A stretch of 64,000 bases of DNA from AWTP1-9 sp035703165 (GTDB lineage Bacteria; Bacteroidota; Bacteroidia; Chitinophagales; Chitinophagaceae). The DNA is taken from contig DASSYR010000043.1 in the NCBI GenBank assembly GCA_035703165.1, forward strand, positions 5,132-69,131. Reading direction: 5' to 3'. This document shows, one piece after another, positions 44,018-52,571 of this stretch. Position numbers and translations under genes: made by a program. Every line of letters starts with the position of its first letter. Position 1 is the first letter of the stretch. Below the pieces are notes generated by a model. The model did not search any database and was not told where the DNA came from. It saw only the letters and a list, made by a program, of their open reading frames with translations.

Positions 44018-44938
44018 CTATTCTAAAAAATATATGTCTTTTGCTACCCTAAAGGTATTACAATGTGCCTCTACCACAATTTTTACATCTGGAGTATATC
44101 CTCCACCCATGGCTACCGTACAGGGAATTTTATTTCGCTTCAAACAAGTAAAAACCATTTCATCTCTTTTTTTACACCCCTCCATACTAATATTTAGCTT
44201 ACCAAATTTATCGGTACAAAGTATATCAACTCCTGACAGAAAAAAGGCAAAAGAAGGCTTTACCTTGGCTATTAATAATTGCAGGTTTTCTTCCAATAAG
44301 CATAAATAATCGTTGTCATTTGTTCCGTTTTTTAAAGCGATGTCCAAATCAGAATGCTCTTTATGAAAAGGATAGTTATCTTTTCCGTGTACGCTGAAGG
44401 TAAAAACGTTTGGATTATTCTTAAAAATGGAGGCCGTGCCATTACCCTGGTGTACATCCAAATCAATTATCAAAATCTTATCGGCTATTTTTTTATGCAA
44501 AAGATAATTGGCGGCTATAGCAAAATCATTTAATAAACAAAAGCCTTCTCCCCTATCTGAATAGGCATGATGGGTTCCTCCGGCCACATTTAATGCTACT
44601 CCGCTTTTAAGCGCATGATAACAACAATCTATAGTGCCCTGTACAATAATAATTTCACGTAAGGTAAGCTGAGGCGACTGGGGAAAACCTATTCGCCGCT
44701 GTTCTGAATCAGAGAGCTCCTGAAATTTTAACTTACGCCAATATTTTTCTGTGTGGGTTAATAAAATAACCTCTTCATCACAAGGCTGGGGTGAAAATAA
44801 ATTATCGGGTTTTATTGTTCCCTCGTGTAATAATTGCCCCGGTATCAACTCATATTTTATCATGGGAAAGCGATGACCCTGCGGTAACGGATGGGCATAG
44901 ATTGGGTCGTATGCAATATGAAGTTTTCGGTAACTCAT
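44018..44938 (-). CDS. Histone deacetylase / acetoin-utilisation family amidohydrolase
   Basis: A 306-residue zinc hydrolase of the HDAC superfamily. The active site is visible as GGTHHAYSDRGEGFC (His pair), DLDVHQGNGT (zinc Asp and His) and GVDILCTDKFGKL (second zinc Asp), followed by MGGGY. Bacterial members remove acetyl groups from lysine side chains or from small molecules such as polyamines or acetoin-type compounds; the substrate here is unknown. It is the last gene of a five-gene minus-strand run with gaps of only a few bases. Confidence 0.88.
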   Translation of the reverse strand: MSYRKLHIAYDPIYAHPLPQGHRFPMIKYELIPGQLLHEGTIKPDNLFSPQPCDEEVILLTHTEKYWRKLKFQELSDSEQRRIGFPQSPQLTLREIIIVQGTIDCCYHALKSGVALNVAGGTHHAYSDRGEGFCLLNDFAIAANYLLHKKIADKILIIDLDVHQGNGTASIFKNNPNVFTFSVHGKDNYPFHKEHSDLDIALKNGTNDNDYLCLLEENLQLLIAKVKPSFAFFLSGVDILCTDKFGKLNISMEGCKKRDEMVFTCLKRNKIPCTVAMGGGYTPDVKIVVEAHCNTFRVAKDIYFLE

Positions 44939-44941
44939 TTC

Positions 44942-45586
44942 TTACACAGCAACAATACTATTATTAACAATGGCAAATATTTTATCTCCTTTAGCTGGCA
45001 ATAAAGAAACAAACCCGGTAAACTCGCTAAAAGCGGGCAGTATAGCCTGATTTGTGCTAAAATAAAAACATGGAAAACGAAGTGACTGCTTACCCAACCC
45101 GCTTATTCGTACACCGGGATGAATATGTCCGCTAAAAACATAACCATCGCTATTTTCCTGTGGCTCATGAGTAAAAATAAAATTGCCAATTTGCAAAGTT
45201 TTATTAAACAACTCAATTTGTGCGGATTGATACCAACTTTCATCCAGTACATCATGATTCCCTTTTATCAGTTTAACCGCAATTTGGGAAATATCTTTTC
45301 GCCAGCGTTTAAACAATTCCAGTTCTTTGTTTTCGTGGCTATGAAACATATCACCTATTACCAATAATTGCCCGGGTTTAAAAAACTGAATAAGATGAAA
45401 CAAGCGCTGAAGGTCTTTTTTAAATATGGTTTGGGGCACACCGATACCTGACTTGCGGAAATGCCCCGTTTTGCCAAAATGTAAATCTGATATAATTAAT
45501 GCTTTTTGAGCCTCCCAGTATATGGAACGTTCCGGAGAAAGCCAAAGCGTTGTTCCCTTTAGCACAAATTTTAAAGGCGCTGTCAC
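44942..45586 (-). CDS. pdeM: Ligase-associated metallophosphoesterase PdeM
   Basis: A 214-residue calcineurin-like enzyme with SDLHFGKTGHFR, GDMFHS, GNHD, THEP and SGHIHP metal-binding motifs. The HFRKSGIGVP stretch marks the PdeM family, described as a DNA-damage-response endonuclease usually linked to a DNA ligase/helicase cluster. Here its usual ligase partners are absent and it lies between a heme-binding and an HDAC gene. It starts with GTG at 45586; no better ATG exists. Confidence 0.85.
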   Translation of the reverse strand: MTAPLKFVLKGTTLWLSPERSIYWEAQKALIISDLHFGKTGHFRKSGIGVPQTIFKKDLQRLFHLIQFFKPGQLLVIGDMFHSHENKELELFKRWRKDISQIAVKLIKGNHDVLDESWYQSAQIELFNKTLQIGNFIFTHEPQENSDGYVFSGHIHPGVRISGLGKQSLRFPCFYFSTNQAILPAFSEFTGFVSLLPAKGDKIFAIVNNSIVAV

Positions 45587-45593
45587 ACTATTC

Positions 45594-46079
45594 TTATTTT
45601 TTTTCTTCTTTTAGCGGCAAATTGTTTTTCTGAGCAATTGAATCCATTAATTGCTGAGCCCAATTAAGTAAAATTTGTTTTTGATCTTGGTTAAGCCTGG
45701 CTACCCCGTGCAACCATAAATAATTATTTAAGGGCATTTCGCCTTCTTTTACCTGCTCTATTATTTCCTTTAGTTTCCGATGTGCTCTTTTGGGCTTGTA
45801 AGAAGCAAATTCATCAAAGTTTAACTCTTTTTTGCCTTCTTTTACATGGTGGTTTAGCCACCAGGCTACAGGCTGAATATTGTTATACCATGGATACACG
45901 GTATTATTACTATGACAATCGCTACAGGAAACTTTTAAAATATCGGCTACCTCAGTTGGTACAGGATACGCTTTAGCAATTGCGTTTGCAGACTCAGCGG
46001 CTGATTGATTTTTTAGCGGGCGAAAAAATTGAATCGCTATCAAGCCAATTAACAATACCATTAAAATTTTCTTTATCAT
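45594..46079 (-). CDS. Heme-binding domain protein
   Basis: A 161-residue exported or membrane-anchored protein. One N-terminal helix (residues 2-20) precedes a c-type heme motif CSDCH (C52, C55, H56) followed by SNNTVYPWYNNIQPVAWWLNHHVKEG, the pattern of the Haem_bd family of Bacteroidota. It probably sits in the periplasm as an electron carrier or heme sensor. It is placed between the MurU-like and pdeM genes with gaps of 6-7 bases. Confidence 0.85.
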   Translation of the reverse strand: MIKKILMVLLIGLIAIQFFRPLKNQSAAESANAIAKAYPVPTEVADILKVSCSDCHSNNTVYPWYNNIQPVAWWLNHHVKEGKKELNFDEFASYKPKRAHRKLKEIIEQVKEGEMPLNNYLWLHGVARLNQDQKQILLNWAQQLMDSIAQKNNLPLKEEKK

Positions 46080-46085
46080 ATTTAT

Positions 46086-46802
46086 TTATTTGAAATATTT
46101 TTCAGCTTCTGCTACAGATTCCGGTTTACCCACATCTACTAATACATCCCCTGCATGATCGAAACCCATTATTTTATTTTCGGCTGCTAATGATAAATAG
46201 ACTTCTACCAACGAAAATTTCCCTGTCTGTTTTATCAATGAAAATATTTGAGGGTCAAACACAACTACGCAGCTATATGCTTTCTTTATCAAGTTGGGTT
46301 TATAAACCGAAATTTTTTCTTCCCCCGTTTTGGTATTCTGCCAACCGCACAAACGATTATTTTCATCAAATAAAAAATACCGGGATGTATTACGATTTGT
46401 TACACCAAAACTAATTAAAGCTCTTTGTTGCTTATGATAGGCAAGCAGATTATAAATATTTAAGTTGGTAAGTATATCGGCATTAATGGTAAGAAATGGC
46501 TCGTTACCTCTAAAAAAAGGCTTTGCTTTTACTAAGCCGCCGCCGGTTTCTAATAATTCATTGGTTTCATCGCTTATGGTAATATGAGAACCCCACCCAT
46601 TGTTTTTTTTAACTGTTTCAATAATCTGCTCTGCAAAGTGATGCACATTAACTATTACTTCCTTAATGCCATATTGCTGTAAGTACTCAATATTACGTTG
46701 TAATAATGACTTGCCATTTACCAGCGCTAATACTTTAGGATGCTTATCAGTAAAAGGCTTAAACCTTGTACCTAACCCTGCAGCAAAAATCATAGCCTTC
46801 AT
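46086..46802 (-). CDS. Sugar-1-phosphate nucleotidyltransferase, MurU-like
   Basis: A 238-residue nucleotidyltransferase with the family signature FAAGLGTRFKPFTDKHPK at the N-terminus and NADILTN as the metal-binding Asp motif. Size and sequence fit MurU (N-acetylmuramate-1-phosphate uridylyltransferase) of the peptidoglycan recycling route. The gene directly upstream (3 bases away) encodes an AmgK-like sugar kinase, as in the AmgK-MurU pair of Pseudomonas. Other sugar nucleotides remain possible. Confidence 0.82.
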   Translation of the reverse strand: MKAMIFAAGLGTRFKPFTDKHPKVLALVNGKSLLQRNIEYLQQYGIKEVIVNVHHFAEQIIETVKKNNGWGSHITISDETNELLETGGGLVKAKPFFRGNEPFLTINADILTNLNIYNLLAYHKQQRALISFGVTNRNTSRYFLFDENNRLCGWQNTKTGEEKISVYKPNLIKKAYSCVVVFDPQIFSLIKQTGKFSLVEVYLSLAAENKIMGFDHAGDVLVDVGKPESVAEAEKYFK

Positions 46803-46805
46803 GTG

Positions 46806-48257
46806 CTAACTGTTTATCCAGTTTTTTGACTCTTGTACAATATGATTTACTTGTGTATTAACGTTGAATTTTTGCTTAAGATGTGTGGCCAAACTATCTG
46901 CTGCAAAAACAGACCGGTGTTGACCACCTGTGCATCCAAAACTTATCATCAGGTTTTCAAAATCCCGTTTAATATAATCTTCTACCGCAATATCCACGAT
47001 TCCATATACATGTTGTAAAAAAGCAGGCATTTCGCTTTGATGCAATAAAAATTCCTGTACTTCCCTGTCTCTGCCTGTAAGTCTTTTAAATTCCTCTTTA
47101 CGGCCTGGATTAAAAATTCCCCTGCAATCAAAAACAAATCCACCCCCGTTGCCGCTTACATCCTCGGGTATCCCTTCTTTATAAGAAAAACTATTTATAG
47201 TTACAGTTAGTTTGCATTGCGGTCCGGCTTTAATAGTATCAAAGCGTTTAATAACCTCATCATCTGCCATCGCCATTAAAACCTTTTGTAGTTCGGGTAA
47301 TCGAATGGGTATATTTTTATGTTGCAAAAACCATTTCAGGTTTTTTAAAGCATAAGGAATGCTGGAAATGAAATGGGGCTTTCTTTCAAATAATCCACGA
47401 AATCCATAAGCTCCTAATGTTTGTAACATTCTTATTAAAACAAAGCCATCGTAATTGTCAATAAAATACTGGCGATTTAGGGTGTTGCCTAATAAACCAT
47501 TTACGTAGTCGTAATAATAATTAAGCAATTCGTCTCTCCATTCATAAGGCAATGAGGCTTTGGCCTGCCACAACATAGACGCTACATCGTATTGTAAAGC
47601 TCCTTGCATGCCTCCCTGGTAATCAATAAAATAAATTTTTTCATCTTTTACCATAATATTTCGGCTCTGGCAATCGCGATGCATAAAAAATTTATGATTT
47701 TCCTGCACCAGGTAATTACTGAGCATTTCAAAATCATTTAACAATAAATTTTTATCGTAAACAAGTTTTAATGCCCGTAAAAAATAAAATTTAAAATACA
47801 GGAGATCTGAATAAATAGCGTATTTATCAAAAGACTTTGTTGCAATACAATGACTATAATCTAAATTCTGTCCGCCCTCTACCTGCAACCTGGCTAGTTG
47901 TGTAAATGCTTTTTTATATAAATCAAAAACATAATTATTATATCCCTGCTCCTGTACGAGGTTAAACAGCGTTACATCGCCTAAATCACTTTGAATGTAT
48001 TTTTTCTTTTCTGCATCCACATGCAAAACCTCGGGTACAGGTAGTTGACGCATAAAAAAATGACGACTAAACTCAATAAAAGCATTATTTTCAGGAATAT
48101 TGGAGGGGTTTAATGTAACAATATATGTGGAAGCACCACTGCGTACCCTAAAATATTGGCGATACCCGCCGGCCTGTTGTAATGTTTGTATGGGCGCCTC
48201 TATGCCTGGTTTCCAACTTTGAAAAAAATCCTCTACCTGTTCCAGAATTGAAGCCAT
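46806..48257 (-). CDS. AmgK-like sugar kinase fused to a RapZ C-terminal domain
   Basis: A 483-residue two-domain protein. Residues about 1-330 form an aminoglycoside-phosphotransferase fold: LQQAGGYRQYFRV as the N-lobe loop, FFMHRDCQSRNIMV as the catalytic loop and FIDYQGGMQGALQYD as the metal-binding motif. This is the AmgK type, phosphorylating MurNAc/GlcNAc at the anomeric carbon. Residues about 355-483 match the C-terminal domain of RapZ (FVFDCRGIFNPGR, ISFGCTGGQHRSV), which in E. coli binds glucosamine-6-phosphate. The N-terminal P-loop part of RapZ is absent. It is the first gene of a five-gene operon. Confidence 0.85.
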   Translation of the reverse strand: MASILEQVEDFFQSWKPGIEAPIQTLQQAGGYRQYFRVRSGASTYIVTLNPSNIPENNAFIEFSRHFFMRQLPVPEVLHVDAEKKKYIQSDLGDVTLFNLVQEQGYNNYVFDLYKKAFTQLARLQVEGGQNLDYSHCIATKSFDKYAIYSDLLYFKFYFLRALKLVYDKNLLLNDFEMLSNYLVQENHKFFMHRDCQSRNIMVKDEKIYFIDYQGGMQGALQYDVASMLWQAKASLPYEWRDELLNYYYDYVNGLLGNTLNRQYFIDNYDGFVLIRMLQTLGAYGFRGLFERKPHFISSIPYALKNLKWFLQHKNIPIRLPELQKVLMAMADDEVIKRFDTIKAGPQCKLTVTINSFSYKEGIPEDVSGNGGGFVFDCRGIFNPGRKEEFKRLTGRDREVQEFLLHQSEMPAFLQHVYGIVDIAVEDYIKRDFENLMISFGCTGGQHRSVFAADSLATHLKQKFNVNTQVNHIVQESKNWINS

Positions 48258-48323
48258 GCATTAAAATTATATAGAATTGTAAAAATAACAGGTAAAAACC
48301 AACGGTGTGAAGAAAAAAATAAT

Positions 48324-48689
48324 TTATTTATTTTTCATTTTTTCCTCCATTAGCAAATTATATTTTTCTAAAAGCTCAAGGTACTTATCTTTCCATTGCT
48401 CCAGAATTTTAATTGCGTCCTCCAGCGATCTGGGCCTTCCATATAATTCGTCTGGTTCCTCCAACAAATATTTGGGCATTTCAGGAATTTCATCGGTAAA
48501 GTCATATTTAATAGCCTTTCCGTACGAAATTAAAATGGAGTAATCAAGATCCGGGTTTTCTATGTGCTTGTAATAGGCCGACCGGCTATAACCGGCCTTC
48601 TTAGCAACATCTTCTTTATTAAGTCCTGTCGCTTCTACAGCAGTTGCAAGCACCTGCCCCCGGTTTAATTTGGAATGCTTCTTTTTCAC
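48324..48689 (-). CDS. Helix-turn-helix regulator
   Basis: A 121-residue protein from GTG 48689; TTG codons at 48707 and 48752 would lengthen it. Residues about 10-60 form an XRE-like HTH (LATAVEATGLNKEDVAKKAGYSR then SAYYKHIENPDLDYSILISY), followed by an acidic middle and a C-terminal coiled coil (ILEQWKDKYLELLEKYN). It resembles single-domain regulators that bind as dimers. An inverted repeat lies just upstream of the start, suggesting it controls its own gene. The genes downstream of the divergent region are its possible targets. Confidence 0.7.
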   Translation of the reverse strand: MKKKHSKLNRGQVLATAVEATGLNKEDVAKKAGYSRSAYYKHIENPDLDYSILISYGKAIKYDFTDEIPEMPKYLLEEPDELYGRPRSLEDAIKILEQWKDKYLELLEKYNLLMEEKMKNK

Positions 48690-48711
48690 CGAGGGTAAAG
48701 AAATCAAGGAC

Positions 48712-48733
48712 TTTGTATAAAAAAAGATACAAA
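48712..48733. promoter_or_regulatory. Inverted repeat, candidate operator of the HTH gene
   Basis: TTTGTAT (48712-48718) and ATACAAA (48727-48733) are perfect complements with an 8-base spacer. More GTATA/TATAC half-sites follow to about 48774. The position just upstream of the HTH start fits autoregulation. The surrounding sequence is very AT-rich, so chance dyads are possible. Confidence 0.4.
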
Positions 48734-48920
48734 AAATATACTTTTTAAACAAAAAATGTATAATTTTGTGTAAATTTAAACAGTGCGTTATGTGAACTTT
48801 AGTGAATAAACCTTAGTTTTCTATTGATTTCACTTAAAAATTTATACTAATAGCATTTGTTTATTACCTTATAAATAACAGAATAAAAATTAAACCACAT
48901 ATCACTAAAACCTTATTAAA

Positions 48921-49142
48921 ATGATACCATCGCTTATCCTGCATTATTATCCCATCTTATTTCGTTACGCCAGCTTTTTTACAAAAGATCAAAAGACTGC
49001 CAAAGAGATTACCCAAGATGCCCTGGAGCATTTATGGGAACAAAAACCATTGTGGGGCAAAGAAAAGGAACTCAGGAATTTTTTGCACGAAAAGATACGC
49101 ATGGGTTGTTATAAGCGGTACAACCAAAAAGTAAGCACATAG
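48921..49142 (+). CDS. Miniature sigma-70 region 2-like protein
   Basis: A 73-residue protein whose sequence (LFRYASFFTKDQKTAKEITQDALEHLW) matches region 2 of ECF sigma factors, the part that contacts the RNA polymerase clamp and the -10 element. Region 4 is absent: the frame ends with TAG at 49142 soon after region 2. It may be a truncated sigma factor that blocks polymerase, a relic, or part of a split protein. It is divergent from the HTH gene and precedes several small genes of the same direction. Confidence 0.6.
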   Translation: MIPSLILHYYPILFRYASFFTKDQKTAKEITQDALEHLWEQKPLWGKEKELRNFLHEKIRMGCYKRYNQKVST

Positions 49143-49224
49143 TAGTAATTTTTTGTATCCATAATAAATCCGGATAGATAAACTAAGTGAAAAAAACGGA
49201 ATAACAAATTTAAATAATTATAAT

Positions 49225-49650
49225 ATGTGTGAAATGAAGAAAAAAATATGGCAAAAGCCCCCCGATTTTAAAGACCTGGTTAACTCAAAAAACCACCCGC
49301 TTTTAATATTGATATTTCAAATAAATTTGTTTACTTGCAACAGGCTTATTAAGAAACCAATTTATCATATTTTAACCATATTTATATACCTCGCTTGCCT
49401 TGTCTGTCTATGTAAGCCGTACTTGGATTATTTTCAACAAATATTGGCTAAAGAACTGAAAATAAGGTTCTTATTCCGTTACAATATGCTTAATCAAAAG
49501 CAATTTGATTTTTATTACCCAATTATTGAGCCAGATATCACCCAAATAATTAAGCAGCTTCTTAATGCAGCAAATGCAACGAACCTGCTAAAAAAAGAGT
49601 ATAAATTTTTCAACCTTAAACTAAATTTCAAATATTATGAACTTATCTAA
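49225..49650 (+). CDS. Hypothetical protein with one membrane helix
   Basis: A 141-residue, AT-rich ORF without a known domain. Residues about 47-68 are hydrophobic and may cross the membrane, with polar segments on both sides. It overlaps the downstream lipoprotein gene by 14 bases. Its composition is unlike a conserved protein, so it may be a leader region or a decayed gene. Confidence 0.4.
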   Translation: MCEMKKKIWQKPPDFKDLVNSKNHPLLILIFQINLFTCNRLIKKPIYHILTIFIYLACLVCLCKPYLDYFQQILAKELKIRFLFRYNMLNQKQFDFYYPIIEPDITQIIKQLLNAANATNLLKKEYKFFNLKLNFKYYELI

Positions 49651-50281
49651 AAACATTTTATCAATAGCTCTGCTGGCTGTTACCAGCATTACCTTTTACC
49701 AATGTGCTAAAAAGCAACAAAATGAGGAACAAACAAAGCCTGTGTTTAGCACCAAAGTGGGGGCTGTTATTTCTTCGGAAACTGCCAATCGGTGGTTAAG
49801 CCATACCTCTAATACAGGTGCCCGGCTTGAAAATTACTTACTAACACCCCAAAATATTACGGCTGTTTTGCAAGCAAAAGGAAGCTTGGGGGTGGCATTA
49901 CATCATACTCAGGATGAAAACGGGGCTTACCACCTGCTGGCCATAACCATTGTATCTGGTAATGCCTTATGGGACTCTCCGCTTATTATTGATACGCATA
50001 GTGGAGAAGTGGTAAACAGCTTTACAGCCAAAACATGGGCAGATAATTATATACAAGCCAATGCACCGGGCAGCATACGGTATCATTTTTTTGGTTTGCA
50101 TGTGTTTGAAGACATACAAAAAACAGAGTCTTATAAACGGGTGGAAATACAACCTGCTTTAAATGATGGAGGCAAACCGCAGTTACTGCTGATGGTAATG
50201 GGAGGAGATTCCGGTTCGCAGCTATTAGAAGTTGTGGATGCCTCTGCACCGTGCCCACCTTATTGCCCTAATAACCAGTAA
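49637..50281 (+). CDS. Hypothetical lipoprotein
   Basis: A 214-residue protein with a clear lipoprotein signal (MNLSKNILSIALLAV, lipobox YQC at about residue 23). The mature part has a mixed beta pattern (VGAVISSETANRWL, GSLGVALHHTQDENGAYHLLAITI, RYHFFGLHVFEDIQ) and ends in a Cys/Pro-rich tail (APCPPYCP). I do not recognise a family. It lies between an unknown membrane protein and a 7-TM protein, all in one direction, probably one transcript. Confidence 0.7.
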   Translation: MNLSKNILSIALLAVTSITFYQCAKKQQNEEQTKPVFSTKVGAVISSETANRWLSHTSNTGARLENYLLTPQNITAVLQAKGSLGVALHHTQDENGAYHLLAITIVSGNALWDSPLIIDTHSGEVVNSFTAKTWADNYIQANAPGSIRYHFFGLHVFEDIQKTESYKRVEIQPALNDGGKPQLLLMVMGGDSGSQLLEVVDASAPCPPYCPNNQ

Positions 50282-50309
50282 TAACTAAATAAAATATAAG
50301 ACTGACTTT

Positions 50310-50945
50310 ATGAATACCTTTCTATATACTTTATTATATACTTCCATATTCTCGGCTCTTATTCCGGTTGGAATGTTTTTGATTAAAAGAAGTAGAGGAT
50401 ATATCGTAACAATATTCATTCTGGCGTTGATTGCTTTTTCATCTGATGCGATCAATCGCATTATGGTACTTAATGGATACAGAGGCTTTCATACCTACAA
50501 TACTTACTTCATCCTTCAGTTCCTATTATTAAGCTACTTCTTTACCCAACTTCTTTTTAACCGAAAATTAATTTATATCGCAACGGTGTTTTATTCTGTT
50601 TTATATTTTTTCTTTATCCTGAAGTTTGAAAGCTTTAACGATTTTCAAAGCGGGTTACGTGCAATAGAGAATATAGTGCTGTTAATCTACTGCGCTCTTT
50701 ATTACCGGCAATTAATAGCAACTTTGCCTGCACAAAACATATGGCAATATGCCCCCTTTTGGATTAATACGGCTGTTTTTTATTATTTTAGTTTTAATCT
50801 CTTTTTATTTATTATAGCAAATTACGTATTCAAAAATTTTTCATCCGAAATAGGCATGATGGTATGGGGCTTCCATAATATTAACAACATTATTAAAAAC
50901 ATACTTTTTGCAGTGGGTATTTATTATGCCGGAAAAATAAAGTAG
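50310..50945 (+). CDS. Seven-helix membrane protein
   Basis: A 211-residue integral membrane protein with about seven hydrophobic segments, an N-out start (MNTFLYTLLYTS) and a Lys at the C-terminus (YYAGKIK). It resembles the membrane protein at 29230 in helix pattern and in the RKQR/KRSRG loop after the first helix and the PFWINTAVFYYF / PSFWIVTAYLIYF segment. In that locus a histidine kinase follows; here none does, and the gene ends its unit with a hairpin 28 bases downstream. Confidence 0.7.
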   Translation: MNTFLYTLLYTSIFSALIPVGMFLIKRSRGYIVTIFILALIAFSSDAINRIMVLNGYRGFHTYNTYFILQFLLLSYFFTQLLFNRKLIYIATVFYSVLYFFFILKFESFNDFQSGLRAIENIVLLIYCALYYRQLIATLPAQNIWQYAPFWINTAVFYYFSFNLFLFIIANYVFKNFSSEIGMMVWGFHNINNIIKNILFAVGIYYAGKIK

Positions 50946-50972
50946 AACAACCGACGATTTAAAAATAGAACA

Positions 50973-51006
50973 TGTTTCCTGGCAGACTCAAGCCTGCCAG
51001 GAAACA
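50973..51006. repeat. Perfect 13-bp inverted repeat
   Basis: Arms 50973-50985 and 50994-51006 pair perfectly around an 8-base loop. No T run follows on either strand, so it is not a classical intrinsic terminator, though it could be a 3'-end stabiliser for the upstream transcript. Confidence 0.6.
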
Positions 51007-51167
51007 TTGAGTAAAAAAGACACTGCTGAAAATAAATTTAGAGAATAAATACAAACAGTATTTCTAAAACTTTTAAATTAATAAACTTTTACTTAGGTTA
51101 GAACGGCCAAAAAAGTATTTTCAAGGATGTGATTTATTAGCTGACCATTTTTAAAAAAACCGTTGTT

Positions 51168-52571
51168 TTAATTTTTCTTTTTTTGACTAAACAATAATTT
51201 CATTCGCATTCCTCCATAAAGTAAATAACGTTTATCATCATTTTCTCTCAACAAATCAGATAGACCAAACTGTATATGAGGGCCTATAGACATCGGAGTT
51301 TTACCGGAAGCAAAAAAGGTTAGCTCAAAGCCTGTTTGCACATTATAGCTCGTTTTATTAAGCAATTGGTTATCCTTAAAATAAACACCCCCGTTCGCAG
51401 TATCAAAATGTAAATAATTGGAAGACAGCAACCTGGATAAGGAAACTCCCCCGTTCCAATGTAGGGGCAGCTTTTTACCTTTATTTAGCTGTGTGGAAAA
51501 TATTACAGGGAGTTCCAGGTAATGTAGTTGTGAATGATAAGTGCTGTTTGGAGCAATAGCTGAATAACCTCTCCATGCATCAACATAAAAATTTCTATTA
51601 GACGCTAGTATCGGTACAGAAGTTATTCTGCTACCAATGGTAATTCTTGTTTGATACAACGCATAATTTAATCCTAAAGAAAGCTGGCTTCTCTTACTTA
51701 TGTCTTTTTGAACAAATATTCCAGCTTGCATAGCAAAAGCTTTATAATTGGCTGATGGATAACTAACCGGGACAGGGGCAACGGGAGAATAACTCCTAAT
51801 ATCTATTGCTTTTTCTGCTTTTAAATTAATAGCTAAAAAATCATTCTTTATGTTAGAGTATCCGGTGGAAAAATTAAGTCCCCATTGCCACTTATTGTTT
51901 AATGATTTTGGTTTAGTTCTATCTGACAAGAGCTTTTTTGTAACCGAATCAATTACACTGTTTTTATCATTTTTTTGCTGCGCATTGCTTAATTGGCTAC
52001 CTATTTTTATTTCCGAAGTATTGTTAATTGTTAAATTTTGCTCCTCAGTTTTTAGTGTTTTTTCTACAGGCGAACTTAATGAAGTCAATTCCTTCTCTTC
52101 TTTTTTATTTGCAGAAACGTCAGAGGTAGCATTTCTACTTTTATTGCTATTTCTTAAAACAGTAGTGTAGTTTTTGTTTTTTCGCAGGATGATCGGCTTT
52201 GCAGGCAAACTTTTTTTATTATCATTTTTATTAATCGTAATCGGCGCATTATTGTTTAATTCAGTGGCTTTTACTGTACCATCCGTTATTAATGAAGCGA
52301 GAGGAGTATTATTAATTATTTGTTTTTCACCTTCCTTTATTTTGGTATTGGAATTATAAACGGATGGCTTATCGGAGTTGTTATTTAATTTATTAATTGC
52401 AATATATCCTGCAAAGCCAAGTCCTGCGAGTAACGGAAAAATAAACAACCAGCGTCTCCGCTTCCTTTCCCGGATTTCCTTCTCCACCTGCAACCATACT
52501 TTTGCGTTTGGATGAATTTTTACTTCATCCAGCAATTGCCTGGCCTGTTTTTCAAAATCATTTGTGAACAT
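51168..52571 (-). CDS. Membrane-anchored protein with a C-terminal outer-membrane beta-barrel
   Basis: A 467-residue protein from ATG 52571. A short cytoplasmic N-terminus (FEKQARQLLDEVKIHPNAKVW, then EKEIRERKRRR) precedes one membrane helix (about 41-60). A low-complexity Asn/Lys/Ser-rich linker of about 170 residues follows, and then an OMP_b-brl-type barrel from about residue 225 (KWQWGLNFSTGYSN ending RMKLLFSQKKKN). The N-terminal part fits the place and build of an anti-sigma factor for the ECF sigma gene that overlaps it by 14 bases. Such a protein would join inner and outer membrane; how it folds is unclear. Confidence 0.75.
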   Translation of the reverse strand: MFTNDFEKQARQLLDEVKIHPNAKVWLQVEKEIRERKRRRWLFIFPLLAGLGFAGYIAINKLNNNSDKPSVYNSNTKIKEGEKQIINNTPLASLITDGTVKATELNNNAPITINKNDNKKSLPAKPIILRKNKNYTTVLRNSNKSRNATSDVSANKKEEKELTSLSSPVEKTLKTEEQNLTINNTSEIKIGSQLSNAQQKNDKNSVIDSVTKKLLSDRTKPKSLNNKWQWGLNFSTGYSNIKNDFLAINLKAEKAIDIRSYSPVAPVPVSYPSANYKAFAMQAGIFVQKDISKRSQLSLGLNYALYQTRITIGSRITSVPILASNRNFYVDAWRGYSAIAPNSTYHSQLHYLELPVIFSTQLNKGKKLPLHWNGGVSLSRLLSSNYLHFDTANGGVYFKDNQLLNKTSYNVQTGFELTFFASGKTPMSIGPHIQFGLSDLLRENDDKRYLLYGGMRMKLLFSQKKKN

